A stretch of 24,284 nt of DNA, taken from NCBI GenBank assembly GCA_002328865.1, contig DCWO01000173.1, positions 43,823 through 68,106 on the forward strand. Direction: 5' to 3'. The number at the start of each line of letters is the position of its first letter. Position 1 is the stretch's first letter. Below the pieces are notes generated by a model. It ran no database searches. It saw only the letters and a list, made by a program, of their open reading frames with translations, and had not been told where the DNA came from. Positions 8,140 to 16,300 of the stretch are shown piece after piece. A program made the position numbers and the translations under genes. The DNA comes from Dehalococcoidia bacterium UBA2160 (GTDB taxonomy: Bacteria; Chloroflexota; Dehalococcoidia; Lucifugimonadales; UBA1123).

Positions 8140-9465
8140 TCAGCCGCAGAGGTCCAGCAGAGATTCGTAGACGATTCGCGTGCCCATGCCGAGGTTGCGC
8201 AGCGATATCCGCTCGTCGACTCCGTGAATCGTTTCAATTTCCGACTGCGTGAATATACCCGGATTTATGCCGTAGGCCTTCACGCCTCGCTGTCGGAAGA
8301 AACGAGAGTCGGTCGCCACCGGCGTCTGGATCGGCGTCACGATCGCGTCGGGCGACGAACCCAGCACCGCCTGTTCCAGCGCGCGAAAGAAGTCCGAGTC
8401 GCTGGGCGACGCGGCTCCGCCTGTCAGCGCCTCGGTCGCTTGAACCTCGATCGTCTCGTCATCGATGACATCACGCACGAGTTGAAGAAACCCGCCCTGG
8501 TCTGTCCCGGGCAGGAGCCTGACATCGAGCACGGCCTCCGCTATGTCCGGCGAAACGTTGGCGGAATCCCCGGCGCGCAGCATCGTGACACGAATCGTGT
8601 CTCTGAGCATGGCGTCGATGCTCGGAATCGCCGAAAGTTTTCCTACGACCAGTGGCCTGCCCCAAGGGCGTGAAGCATTGCGCATCAGCCACGACGCTGG
8701 AAAGCTCTGGGTCTTCGACAAGCGGGTGAGGAATTCGATGGTCACCGGGCCGAGTTCGACCGAGCCTGACCACCCGCGAAGGCATTCCAGCGCCGCCAGC
8801 AGCCGTTCCACGGGCGCATTTGCAGCCATCGAACCATGGCCGCCAGCCCCACCCGCCCTCAGAATCACGACGACCGAGCGCTTCTCAGACACCGATACGG
8901 CGAATACGGGCCGGTCTCCCACTATTCCCAACGTGCCCACACCGCCTTCGTCCCAGAGGTACTCGCTGCGGATGTCGTCCCAGTGATTGTCGATCATCCA
9001 TTTCGAGCCAACGGCGCCGCCCATCTCTTCGTCGCTCACGGCGAGCATCATCACATCCCGCTTGAGCCGAACGCTCTGGCGACGCAGCAACGCAAACGCC
9101 ATCAGATGCATGACGCCCAGGCTCTTGTTGTCGATGGCGCCCCTGCCCCACACGTGGCCGTCTTCGACCACGCCGCCGAACGGGTCACGGCTCCATCGTT
9201 CGCCCGCCGCGGGGACGACGTCGATATGGTGCAAGAGCAGCACGGGCGAGCGAGAGCCGTCGCCCTTCAACACGGCCAACAGGTTGGCGCGATCGGGAAC
9301 GGGATGGTACATCGTGGCGGGGATGGATTCGCCGGACAACCAATCCCCCAGGAATTCGGCGCCCTCGCGTTCGTTCCCTGGGGGATTGGTTGTGTCGATT
9401 TGTATGTATCGGCTCAGGACGCTCGCAGCTTCGTTTTCGATGCCGACCCAGTCAGCGTCGTTCAT
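8140..9465 (-). CDS. M20 family zinc metallopeptidase
   Basis: This 441-residue protein has the full M20 layout. The first metal segment is LLLHHIDVVPA (H80, D82). GRGAIDNKS (D112) bridges the metals. SDEEMGG supplies the catalytic E146 and ligand E147, DEGG (E173 region) follows, and TIHGVDERI near the C-terminus gives the last His. A dimerisation domain starts at AGGAGGHGS. Relatives are ArgE, DapE, carboxypeptidase G and CPS1-type dipeptidases that hydrolyse amide bonds in small peptides or N-acyl amino acids. No signal peptide is seen, so it is probably cytoplasmic. It lies 80 bases downstream of the formyltransferase-like gene on the same strand and may share its promoter; its own Shine-Dalgarno site is poor. 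Confidence 0.92.
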   Translation of the reverse strand: MNDADWVGIENEAASVLSRYIQIDTTNPPGNEREGAEFLGDWLSGESIPATMYHPVPDRANLLAVLKGDGSRSPVLLLHHIDVVPAAGERWSRDPFGGVVEDGHVWGRGAIDNKSLGVMHLMAFALLRRQSVRLKRDVMMLAVSDEEMGGAVGSKWMIDNHWDDIRSEYLWDEGGVGTLGIVGDRPVFAVSVSEKRSVVVILRAGGAGGHGSMAANAPVERLLAALECLRGWSGSVELGPVTIEFLTRLSKTQSFPASWLMRNASRPWGRPLVVGKLSAIPSIDAMLRDTIRVTMLRAGDSANVSPDIAEAVLDVRLLPGTDQGGFLQLVRDVIDDETIEVQATEALTGGAASPSDSDFFRALEQAVLGSSPDAIVTPIQTPVATDSRFFRQRGVKAYGINPGIFTQSEIETIHGVDERISLRNLGMGTRIVYESLLDLCG

Positions 9466-9545
9466 CGCGATTCGATCATCGTAATGGCGCCCAAGGGACT
9501 AAAGAGACGCAAGGGGCGCCGGCTCTTGAGCATGCCACAGCCGAT

Positions 9546-10478
9546 TCAAGAGCCGAATCGAGCGCCAGGTTTGAGTCCGATCGCTTCGATCCACTCGGGA
9601 GCCATGACTTTGCGCCCGCCTTCCGGTTGTACTCGGCCTACCGTTATCGAACCCCCGGCGGCGGCAACGGTGAAGCCATTTTCGCCGACTTCAATCACCT
9701 CGCCCGCCGGTGTTCCCGTGTCGCCGTCTGTCTTCGATGCTCGGAAGAACGATACCGTCGAGCCATCAAAGGTGGTGTTGGCCCCGGGGCTCGGGTCACC
9801 GCCTCGGATCAGATTGTACACGTCGTCTGCTGACTTGCTCCAGTCGACCACGACATCTTCGGCCCGACACCAGCCTTCGTACGTAGCCTCCGATTCGTCC
9901 TGAACGATTCTCGGCGCTTTGCCGTCCGCCACCAATTTCACCGACTCAACGAGGGCGTTTACGCCCATGTCGAACAGCTTGCCAAAGTAGACCGTGCCCA
10001 GGGTGTCGTCGGGAGTTATCTCGATCTCCTTCTGAAGCAGAACCGGGCCCGTGTCGAGCCCTTTGTCGGGCCAGAAGATGGTCAACCCGGTCTTGGTCTC
10101 ACCCCAGATGATCGGCCAGTTCATCGCGCTCGGCCCTCGGTGTTTGGGCAGCAACGACGGGTGGTACTGAATCGTGCCATGAGTGGGCGCCTCAAGGATC
10201 GCATCCGGGACGATGTCGGTCACGAACGCCATGACGCAAACGTCGGACTCTAGCGCCCGGAACGCGTCGATGGCTTCTTGGCGCCGCATCCTGCGAAACT
10301 GCGACACGGGGATGTCGTGGTCCAGAGCAGCCTGCTTGATCGGATCGAGCGGCCGGCCCTCTCGGTCGGGCGGGCAAAACACGCCGACGACGTTCTCGTT
10401 CGATTCCACCAAGGCGTTCAGCACTTTCTCGCCGAACGCAGCCTGTCCGATTACGGCAATCCGCAAATCTCCAGCCAT
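9546..10478 (-). CDS. Free-standing formyl-THF hydrolase/formyltransferase domain protein
   Basis: This 310-residue protein is closest in pattern to the N-terminal hydrolase domain of 10-formyl-THF dehydrogenase (ALDH1L/FDH). It has IAVIGQAAFGEKVLNAL, VGVFCPPDREGRP, TIQYHPSLLPKHRGPSA (H106) and WPDKGLDTGPVLLQKE (D142). H106 and D142 fall at the same numbers as the catalytic pair known in FDH. The Asn of Fmt's N-x-H motif is replaced by Q-Y-H, as in FDH, so it may not be a methionyl-tRNA formyltransferase even though annotation pipelines often call it Fmt. The dehydrogenase half is absent. A C-terminal Fmt-like beta domain (~205-305) is present. The ATG at 10478 has GGAGG eight bases upstream; an upstream in-frame TTG at 10493 is less likely. 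Confidence 0.85.
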   Translation of the reverse strand: MAGDLRIAVIGQAAFGEKVLNALVESNENVVGVFCPPDREGRPLDPIKQAALDHDIPVSQFRRMRRQEAIDAFRALESDVCVMAFVTDIVPDAILEAPTHGTIQYHPSLLPKHRGPSAMNWPIIWGETKTGLTIFWPDKGLDTGPVLLQKEIEITPDDTLGTVYFGKLFDMGVNALVESVKLVADGKAPRIVQDESEATYEGWCRAEDVVVDWSKSADDVYNLIRGGDPSPGANTTFDGSTVSFFRASKTDGDTGTPAGEVIEVGENGFTVAAAGGSITVGRVQPEGGRKVMAPEWIEAIGLKPGARFGS

Positions 10479-10521
10479 GGTCGAGACCTCCAAAAAATGA
10501 TAGGGGCGCTTCAGGTTCTGA

Positions 10522-10562
10522 ATTCTAGATGTGGCGCATTCTTGGACCGCCTGGCGCCAGGC
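10522..10562 (-). promoter_or_regulatory. Candidate promoter and palindromic operator for the formyltransferase/M20 pair
   Basis: On the minus strand a TAGAAT -10 box occupies 10527-10522, predicting a start near 10515, about 37 bases before the ATG at 10478. No good -35 box is seen. In its place, a perfect 14-base palindrome, GCCTGGCGCCAGGC, lies at 10549-10562, where an activator or repressor could bind. This is read from the sequence; function is inferred. Confidence 0.4.
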
Positions 10563-10699
10563 ATTGTTTGACGTTCACCCACCGGCGTTTAGGCTTGTAA
10601 TGACGGCCGCTTGCTAAGCGCCGCTGACCGGAATATACCATCTCCCTTCAGGCGGAGCAACGGATGGTCTGAAGACGCCGAGTTCCAGCCGCAATTCGA

Positions 10700-10729
10700 T
10701 TGACTGAGGGAGAGCGATTTCGTTACAAT
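10700..10729 (+). promoter_or_regulatory. Sigma-70-type promoter of the SWIM gene
   Basis: TTGACT (10700-10705) and TACAAT (10724-10729) are separated by 18 bases, each matching consensus at 5 of 6 positions. The predicted start near 10736 gives a leader of about 53 bases before the ATG at 10789. Confidence 0.65.
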
Positions 10730-10788
10730 TTCATTGGGCGTAGCCACGCGGAACTCAATAACTGCGGGCCATCAGGAGGGCACAGCGT

Positions 10789-11037
10789 ATGGACTCAAGC
10801 CTCATGAGGAAGATCGAAAAGGCCAAGGATTACGCGCTCCAGCCAGAGCGCATCCGCTTCAGGAGCTACAAGGCCGAATTCCGAGGCGACAACGGCAACC
10901 ATGCGATAGCATATGAGTCGGGCAAGTGGGGATGCGACTGCGAGTATTACGAGCGTCGCGGAACCTGCACCCACATAATGGCCATGCAGTTCATGCTCGA
11001 GGGCATGCTTGCTGCGGGCGCTACGGCGCTGCCTTAG
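10789..11037 (+). CDS. Small SWIM-type zinc-finger protein
   Basis: This 82-residue protein consists almost wholly of a SWIM motif: C49-x-C51-x8-C60-x-H62 (WGCDCEYYERRGTCTHIMA), preceded by basic and beta-strand residues (RIRFRSYKAEFRGDNG) and followed by a helix. SWIM fingers bind nucleic acid or proteins, usually as part of larger helicases, transposases or recombination factors. Free-standing versions of this size are known in several bacteria but uncharacterised. AGGAGGG lies nine bases before the ATG. The gene is a single-gene unit with its own promoter (10700-10729) and a strong terminator about 200 bases downstream. No larger ORF continues it, so it looks complete, not a fragment. Confidence 0.85.
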   Translation: MDSSLMRKIEKAKDYALQPERIRFRSYKAEFRGDNGNHAIAYESGKWGCDCEYYERRGTCTHIMAMQFMLEGMLAAGATALP

Positions 11038-11186
11038 CGGCTTCCGACTCAGACTTACCTGACGTAAATCTTGACCGCCCAACGGCCGTCAGGCTTGGGC
11101 TTAATCGCCGGCTCCGTCGGCGCTGGATGAAGTCTTTTCAATTCACCGAGTCGTACTGATTCGGCTCACCGCAACCAGGCTGGTTC

Positions 11187-11221
11187 GGTCGGGATTCGCA
11201 AAATTGGCTGCGAACCCGACC
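11187..11221. other. Strong hairpin downstream of the SWIM gene
   Basis: GGTCGGG (11187-11193) pairs with CCCGACC (11215-11221), and TTCGC (11195-11199) pairs with GCGAA (11210-11214). One A is bulged and the loop is ten bases. No T-run follows. A weaker hairpin, GAGTCG with CGGCTC, lies just before it at 11148-11168. With the terminator at 11239-11278 these form three hairpins in a row in the 269-base region between the SWIM and FabF genes. Confidence 0.5.
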
Positions 11222-11238
11222 AACGGAGTATCGAACAG

Positions 11239-11278
11239 AAAGAGGCCGCCGTCCGATGCGTTGGACGGCGGCCTCTTT
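11239..11278. terminator. Bidirectional intrinsic terminator
   Basis: A perfect 16-base-pair stem, AAAGAGGCCGCCGTCC (11239-11254) with its complement at 11263-11278, encloses an eight-base loop. On the plus strand it ends in TTTTTG, and on the minus strand in TTTCTG. It would end transcripts from the SWIM gene (plus) and from FabF (minus, whose stop is at 11307). Confidence 0.93.
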
Positions 11279-11306
11279 TTGTTCGTGGCTATTGAGACGG
11301 GCGACG

Positions 11307-12557
11307 CTACTCCGCAAACCGCCTGAATATGACGCACGCGTTCTGACCCCCAAAACCGAAGCTGTTGGTCAACACGGCGTCCACGTCAACCTTCCTGGAC
11401 TTGTTGGGCACATAGTCCAAGTCGCATTCCGGATCCGGAGTCTCCTGGTTGATCGTTGGGTGGATCTCTCCGGTTTGAATGGACTTGAGGCACGCGACCG
11501 CCTCGATCGCTCCCGCGCCGCCAAGTGCATGGCCGATCATCGATTTGGTGGAGCTTACCGGAATATTGTAAGCCTGGGCGCCAAATGCTTTCTTGATTGC
11601 CAGCGTCTCGATGTGGTCGTTGATCGGCGTAGACGTACCGTGGGCGTTGATGTAGCTGATGTCATTCGGGGTCAGGTCAGCGTCCTCAAGCGCCCATCGA
11701 ATAGCGCGCGCCGCGCCCGAGCCGTCTTCGTCTGGTTGAACAGAGTGGAAGGCATCGGACGAAACGCCGTACCCAACCACCTCGGCAACGATGTTCGCTC
11801 CGCGGCTCATTGCGTGCTCGAGGCTTTCTATCACGAGAACGGCGCTGCCTTCCGCGGGCACGAACCCGTCTCTGTTGGCATCGAAAGGCCGGCTGGCGCG
11901 TTCAGGATCTTCGTTCTGCCGGCTGAGTGCTCTGATGACGTTGAAGCCGCCCAAACCGAGTTGACAGATTCCGGCCTCGCAACCTCCACTCAGCACAACA
12001 TCCGCGATGCCTCGTTGAATCGCAACCGCCGCCTCGCCGATCCCCTGGGTGCCGGCGGCACAAGCCGTGACCACGGTGGACGTATACCCTTTCAAGCCGT
12101 AAATTCGACTCACGTTTGCCGCCGCCATGTTTGGCAGGACCATCGGGATGAAAAACGGGCTCAACCTCATTCCGCCCTTGCCAACCAGCGTTCGCGCATT
12201 GTCCTCAGTGGTCGGGAACCCGCCGTTGCCGTTGCCCATGACAACGCCTATTCTCTCCCGATCCATGTCGGACAGATTCAACCCCGCGTCCTCGATAGCT
12301 ACGCCAGCGGAGGCCACGGCGAACTGCGAGAACCGTGCCATCCGTCGCACTTCTCGTGTGTCGATATAGGTTTTGGGGTCAAAACCGGTCACCTCTCCGG
12401 CGATCTTGGAGGGGTACGCGTCGGTGTCGCACAGCGTCAACGGTCCGATGCCCGACCGACCGTTGATCAGGCCGTCCCAGTACTCGTCGACGGATTCGCC
12501 CAGTGGCGTCATCGCGCCCATACCGGTAACCACGGCTCTTATTCGATTGTTCTTCAT
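11307..12557 (-). CDS. fabF: 3-oxoacyl-[acyl-carrier-protein] synthase II
   Basis: This 416-residue condensing enzyme of type II fatty acid synthesis joins malonyl-ACP to acyl-ACP. The catalytic triad is complete: C166 (VVTACAAGTQ), H306 (NAHGTSTP) and H343 (SMIGHALGGAGA), with K338 nearby and the gating loop NSFGFGGQNA at the C-terminus. The length is normal for FabF. The start chosen is the ATG at 12557 (KNNRIRAVVTGMGAMTPLG), because FabF proteins begin right at this strand; a frame from 12605 would add 16 unrelated residues. No acpP, fabD or fabG lies beside it, so it is outside a fab cluster. It ends at the strong terminator at 11239-11278. Confidence 0.95.
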   Translation of the reverse strand: MKNNRIRAVVTGMGAMTPLGESVDEYWDGLINGRSGIGPLTLCDTDAYPSKIAGEVTGFDPKTYIDTREVRRMARFSQFAVASAGVAIEDAGLNLSDMDRERIGVVMGNGNGGFPTTEDNARTLVGKGGMRLSPFFIPMVLPNMAAANVSRIYGLKGYTSTVVTACAAGTQGIGEAAVAIQRGIADVVLSGGCEAGICQLGLGGFNVIRALSRQNEDPERASRPFDANRDGFVPAEGSAVLVIESLEHAMSRGANIVAEVVGYGVSSDAFHSVQPDEDGSGAARAIRWALEDADLTPNDISYINAHGTSTPINDHIETLAIKKAFGAQAYNIPVSSTKSMIGHALGGAGAIEAVACLKSIQTGEIHPTINQETPDPECDLDYVPNKSRKVDVDAVLTNSFGFGGQNACVIFRRFAE

Positions 12558-12698
12558 GTAAGGACGCCTCAGATCAGAGATTCCCCAGGCGATCATTCTC
12601 GACAATTAGCTACATCATACCGCAACGGTCACCGCACTGGTTAGGGGCGCCGGCGCCAGAAATCGCCGATGATGAACGCAACGATGACGCGAGGCGGT

Positions 12699-14162
12699 CT
12701 ACACCGCCGGGTCGGAGCGACCGGTTGGGCCGGTCAGATTAGGGTACATTTCGGGCGGAATGCCGTGCAGTTCTTCGGTGACCTCGGCGGCAACTGACAG
12801 CGACCCGGTACACAAAATCAGATCGCCAGACCCGGCAAGCTCAATCGCTGTGGTTAGGCCAACCCCGACCGATTCGGATTGACCGATCACCTCGAGGCCC
12901 GCATCCATTACGGACCGTGCCGCAGCCTCGAGTTGACCCGAGCGCGGGTGCCTCGACTTGACGACCACCACCCGCGGCGCCAAGGCAGCGAGTTCGGCCA
13001 GCATCCCTTGGGCGCTGTGCCCTCGGAGAGCCGCATAAACCAACACGACGCGGTCGAATTCGAAATAGTCCCGGACGGCTCCGACCAACCGGCGCATGGA
13101 GTACGGATTATGCGCGCCGTCGATGACGATTCTGCGCCCGTTGCTCTCCTCGGTCTGAAACCTGCCCGGCCAGTCGACGTTTCGCAGTCCTGCCGCGATG
13201 TGCGCTTCGGTCAGCGACGTCCCGCAATCGGCCAGCGTTTCAACGGCGGCCACGGCAGTCGCTGCATTTTCCAACTGATAATCGCCGAGAAGGGGCAGCC
13301 ACAATTCGTATTCGCCTCGCAACCCCTTCACAACGAACGATTGGCCGTTGAGATCGGCTGTGCTTTTGGTCCAGCTTAGCCTGTCTTGCACCTCGACGAT
13401 GGCAGAGCCATTTTCTTTGGCGGCTTTTCGGAAGACACTGCGAGCGTCGGCTTCTACCTGTGGCGCGACGACTACCGGCGCCTCCGGCTTGATGATCCCT
13501 GCCTTTTCGACAGCGATCTTCTCGATCGTTCCGCCCAACGTGCCCACGTGGTCCAGACTGATCGACGTGATCACCGACACCGCTGGAGTGAGGACGTTCG
13601 TCGAATCCAGCCTCCCGCCGAGGCCCACCTCAATGACCTGGAAATCGACCGCGGCCTGCTTAAAGTGCACGAACGCCATTGCCGTCATGAGCTCGAAGAA
13701 AGTGACGCCGCCGTATCCGCCGTCCGCTCCGACGCGCTGGACGGCCGGCCAGACCTGCTGAAGCAACGCCGCGTACGTCTCTTTGGCTATGGGCTCCAGA
13801 CCGATCCGGATTCGCTCCACGACGCTATGCAGATGGGGCGATGTGAAGAGGCCGACCTTGTATCCGGCAGACAGGAGGATCGATGTCACCATCGCGGCGG
13901 TGCTGCCTTTGCCCTTCGTCCCGGCCACATGCACGGTCGACACACCTCGGTGGACGCCGCCCAGTTCTTCGGACAGCAGGCGCATTCGCTCGAGATGAAA
14001 CCCCGAATGACCGGGATGGTGGGTGGATCGTTCGAAGTCAGCCAACCCCATCGCCAGCTCTACAGCGGCGTTGAATGAGATCGGCGTGGTGTGTTCTCCG
14101 GAGTGTTCGAGTTTTCGGCGTGCCATTGGAAGATTTGCGGGAGTTAGCCTGAGTCGAATCAT
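12699..14162 (-). CDS. folC: Bifunctional folylpolyglutamate/dihydrofolate synthase
   Basis: This enzyme adds glutamate to folates, and often to dihydropteroate as well. From the ATG at 14162 it has 487 residues. The P-loop GTKGKGST is at ~81-88, followed by FTSPHLHSVVERIRI, EVGLGGRLDSTN, TSISLDHVGTLG, the ligase-domain motif IDGAHNPYSMR and a C-terminal Rossmann-like domain. The start is uncertain. Candidate ATGs are 14237, 14162 and 14126, and none has a Shine-Dalgarno site. The family usually starts only a few residues before SFNAAVEL, which favours 14162 or 14126. Against that, a TAAAAC -10-like box (14252-14247) lies just before 14237 and would allow a leaderless start there. FolC has about 420-450 residues elsewhere. 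Confidence 0.93.
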   Translation of the reverse strand: MIRLRLTPANLPMARRKLEHSGEHTTPISFNAAVELAMGLADFERSTHHPGHSGFHLERMRLLSEELGGVHRGVSTVHVAGTKGKGSTAAMVTSILLSAGYKVGLFTSPHLHSVVERIRIGLEPIAKETYAALLQQVWPAVQRVGADGGYGGVTFFELMTAMAFVHFKQAAVDFQVIEVGLGGRLDSTNVLTPAVSVITSISLDHVGTLGGTIEKIAVEKAGIIKPEAPVVVAPQVEADARSVFRKAAKENGSAIVEVQDRLSWTKSTADLNGQSFVVKGLRGEYELWLPLLGDYQLENAATAVAAVETLADCGTSLTEAHIAAGLRNVDWPGRFQTEESNGRRIVIDGAHNPYSMRRLVGAVRDYFEFDRVVLVYAALRGHSAQGMLAELAALAPRVVVVKSRHPRSGQLEAAARSVMDAGLEVIGQSESVGVGLTTAIELAGSGDLILCTGSLSVAAEVTEELHGIPPEMYPNLTGPTGRSDPAV

Positions 14163-14368
14163 CGCGGCCCGGGTGTCTGCATCCGGGAAATCGACGGCTA
14201 TTCCCAGTGAAAAAATCCGTCTGCCGCGCACAGGCATGTTCAAAACGTTTTAGTCGACATCTACTTTATCGCAATATCGGACCGATGAGTAGATTTGGCG
14301 GTTCCCGTTTCAACATTCCCGATTGGCAAACGCGAGCTGACGTCACGCGGCCTTGTGGCAGGACCCAG

Positions 14369-15694
14369 CTAGAACCTGAGCGACCCGATCCCGTCCCGAA
14401 CAGACACTCTGACGCCGAACGGCCGCGAGAGCCTGTCCATGCGGTCCAGTGTCTTCTTGATCAAGGCGCCTGAAGCAAGCACGGGCCGTCCTCGTTGGGA
14501 CCTCGGTTGACCGTGCCCGAGATCTATCGGATGAAGCGTGATGCCAGACAGGTCCCCGTTCTTGTACTCGCAACGGGCGACGACACTCTCCCAAAAGATG
14601 GAGCTGCCCGGAAATCCGCGCGTGTCCCCTTGGCTGCGCGCATCGTAGAAGTCCGCGGGAGTTGCCGCATGGTCTAATTTGACGGATTCGTAGTTGTACG
14701 ACGGCTGCCAACGGACCGTTTCGTTCTGGAAGACAAAGTTGCCCAGGCTATAGAAGATGGGCTTGCCCCGATAGACTTCGATTCCCCTAGTCACATGGGG
14801 ACCATGGCCAAAGAAGCCATCCGCTCCGGCGTCGATGCATGCTCGCGCGAAGGTGAGGAGAAATTCCGGAGGTTCGTCGCGAGTCGCCCCGCTCTCGTGG
14901 CAATGGAACGCGACGAAGACCCAGTCCGCCATTCGGCGGGCGTCCCGCACCCATTTGAGGTTCTCGTCCATGTCCCTCTGGTTGGGTTTGGACGTCTGTT
15001 TGAACTCCTCGCCGACATCGAATCTCCCGCCCATGAACCCCATCTCGGTGTCGGTGTCTTTTTTCATGGCGCCCGCGGGACGAAACCTGCGCTGCGCCGC
15101 GTTGCTGGCCTCGAGCCCGAGCTCTCGACTGATCCGCCTCAGTTGATCGAAAGCGGTCCGATCGACAGTGTGAGTCGCCGAGAACCGCACGCCGTTCAAA
15201 CCGGGACGCCCCTTCAAATCGGGGCGCTGATCGAGTGCGCGTCCGGCCTCATGAAACGTGGACGATGCGGAAATCAGCGCAACTCGACCCTTTGGCGTGT
15301 CGAGGTACGCTGGTGCGCGGGCTTCGCTCAAGTTGCTGCCCGTGCCGGCGTGTGCAAGCCCAGCCGAGCGTAGGTTCTTCAGGTTGTCAGCGACGCCGCC
15401 CTCGCCGTAGTCGTAGCTATGGTTGTTGGCGGTGGAGACGATGTTGATCCCTGCCCATTGGAGCTCTCCGATATTCCGAGGCTCGGATGCGGTGAACGTC
15501 CCTCCCGCCATGCCAGGGGAGTTCTCGTACTCGTGCATGAGCATTTCCAGATTCGTATATCCGACATCGGCCTGTCGGAACAATTCGACGAGTGACATAA
15601 ACTGAGGCTCCCGGAAAACCGAGAGCCTCCGCGTAATCATCGTGTCGCCACTGGCCACGAGGGTCAGGTCTCCGGATTCAGCTTCGTAGACCAA
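14369..15694 (-). CDS. CapA-family (poly-gamma-glutamate synthesis type) metallophosphatase-fold protein
   Basis: This 441-residue protein of the PGA_cap family has GDTMITRR (16-23), TNLEM, NNHSYDYGEGG (90-100), VAFHCHES, GADGFFGHGPHV and PIFYSLGNFVFQ, in family order. CapA helps make or export poly-gamma-glutamate in Bacillus, where it is membrane-anchored; this protein begins directly at the domain, with no signal peptide or membrane helix. CapB and CapC are absent, so capsule synthesis is doubtful and the true substrate is unknown. The start is a TTG at 15694. GGAGG lies five bases upstream and an in-frame TGA directly precedes the TTG, while the nearby ATG at 15698 opens only a seven-codon frame. 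It starts 15 bases after the GNAT stop, in an operon with it. Confidence 0.88.
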   Translation of the reverse strand: MVYEAESGDLTLVASGDTMITRRLSVFREPQFMSLVELFRQADVGYTNLEMLMHEYENSPGMAGGTFTASEPRNIGELQWAGINIVSTANNHSYDYGEGGVADNLKNLRSAGLAHAGTGSNLSEARAPAYLDTPKGRVALISASSTFHEAGRALDQRPDLKGRPGLNGVRFSATHTVDRTAFDQLRRISRELGLEASNAAQRRFRPAGAMKKDTDTEMGFMGGRFDVGEEFKQTSKPNQRDMDENLKWVRDARRMADWVFVAFHCHESGATRDEPPEFLLTFARACIDAGADGFFGHGPHVTRGIEVYRGKPIFYSLGNFVFQNETVRWQPSYNYESVKLDHAATPADFYDARSQGDTRGFPGSSIFWESVVARCEYKNGDLSGITLHPIDLGHGQPRSQRGRPVLASGALIKKTLDRMDRLSRPFGVRVSVRDGIGSLRF

Positions 15695-15709
15695 TCATGC
15701 CTCCAATGC

Positions 15710-16300
15710 CTATACGGTGTGCGACGCTTCCGCTCCTTCGTCCGAAGATCGTTGCGCATATTCGGTTGCCAGGATCCCCATGACAACCGAATCGAAACGT
15801 GATCCTTCGTGCGGTCTGCTCTTTCGGAGCGTGCCCTCGTGGACAAATCCCAGATGTTCGAAGAGCGCGTGCGCTGCCGTATTATACTCGGGGATGTCCA
15901 CCCAAACACGGTAGAGTTGGAATTCGCCGAACGCCAGCTCCAGAGCCGCGCGAGCCGCGGCCGTGCCGTAGCCATGGTGCCACATGTCCTTGCGGCCCAC
16001 CAAGACCGACAGCTGGCCGTCGCCCAACGCTTCCTCAAGCGCTATGTGGACTTCGCCGATGTGCTCTCCTCCGTCGGTGTATATCGACAGAGTTTTGTGT
16101 TCGGGATCTTCGAAGACTCGTTCGAACTCCTCATCGGACGCCTGTTCCATCTCAATTGGGTGGTATCCGAGATGCGCCGGTTCGCCATAAGAATATCGCC
16201 CGAACCAATTGTCCGACACCTCGTCGTCTTCAAGCCACCGCCTGATGCGAGACACGTCCTGCCTGGTCACAGGCGCGAGGACTACTTTCTGCTGGGGCAT
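15710..16300 (-). CDS. GNAT family N-acetyltransferase (RimJ/RimL-like)
   Basis: This 196-residue acetyltransferase has the acetyl-CoA loop in RKDMWHHGYGTAAARAAL (103-120), preceded by the beta-4 strand DGQLSVLVG. The C-terminal pattern YNTAAHALFEHLGFVHEG is typical of the RimJ/RimL group (Acetyltransf_3), whose members acetylate protein N-termini, small amines or antibiotics. The start is the ATG at 16300, with GGAGG five bases upstream; the frame stays open to 16459 but without family homology. It is the first gene of a two-gene unit with capA. Inverted repeats at 16354-16392 lie in its promoter region. Confidence 0.9.
   Translation of the reverse strand: MPQQKVVLAPVTRQDVSRIRRWLEDDEVSDNWFGRYSYGEPAHLGYHPIEMEQASDEEFERVFEDPEHKTLSIYTDGGEHIGEVHIALEEALGDGQLSVLVGRKDMWHHGYGTAAARAALELAFGEFQLYRVWVDIPEYNTAAHALFEHLGFVHEGTLRKSRPHEGSRFDSVVMGILATEYAQRSSDEGAEASHTV

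Noticed and set aside
11256..12644. 462-codon plus-strand frame across fabF
   Set aside because: It is antisense to FabF, which has a complete catalytic triad. The frame starts inside the terminator stem and has no ribosome site.
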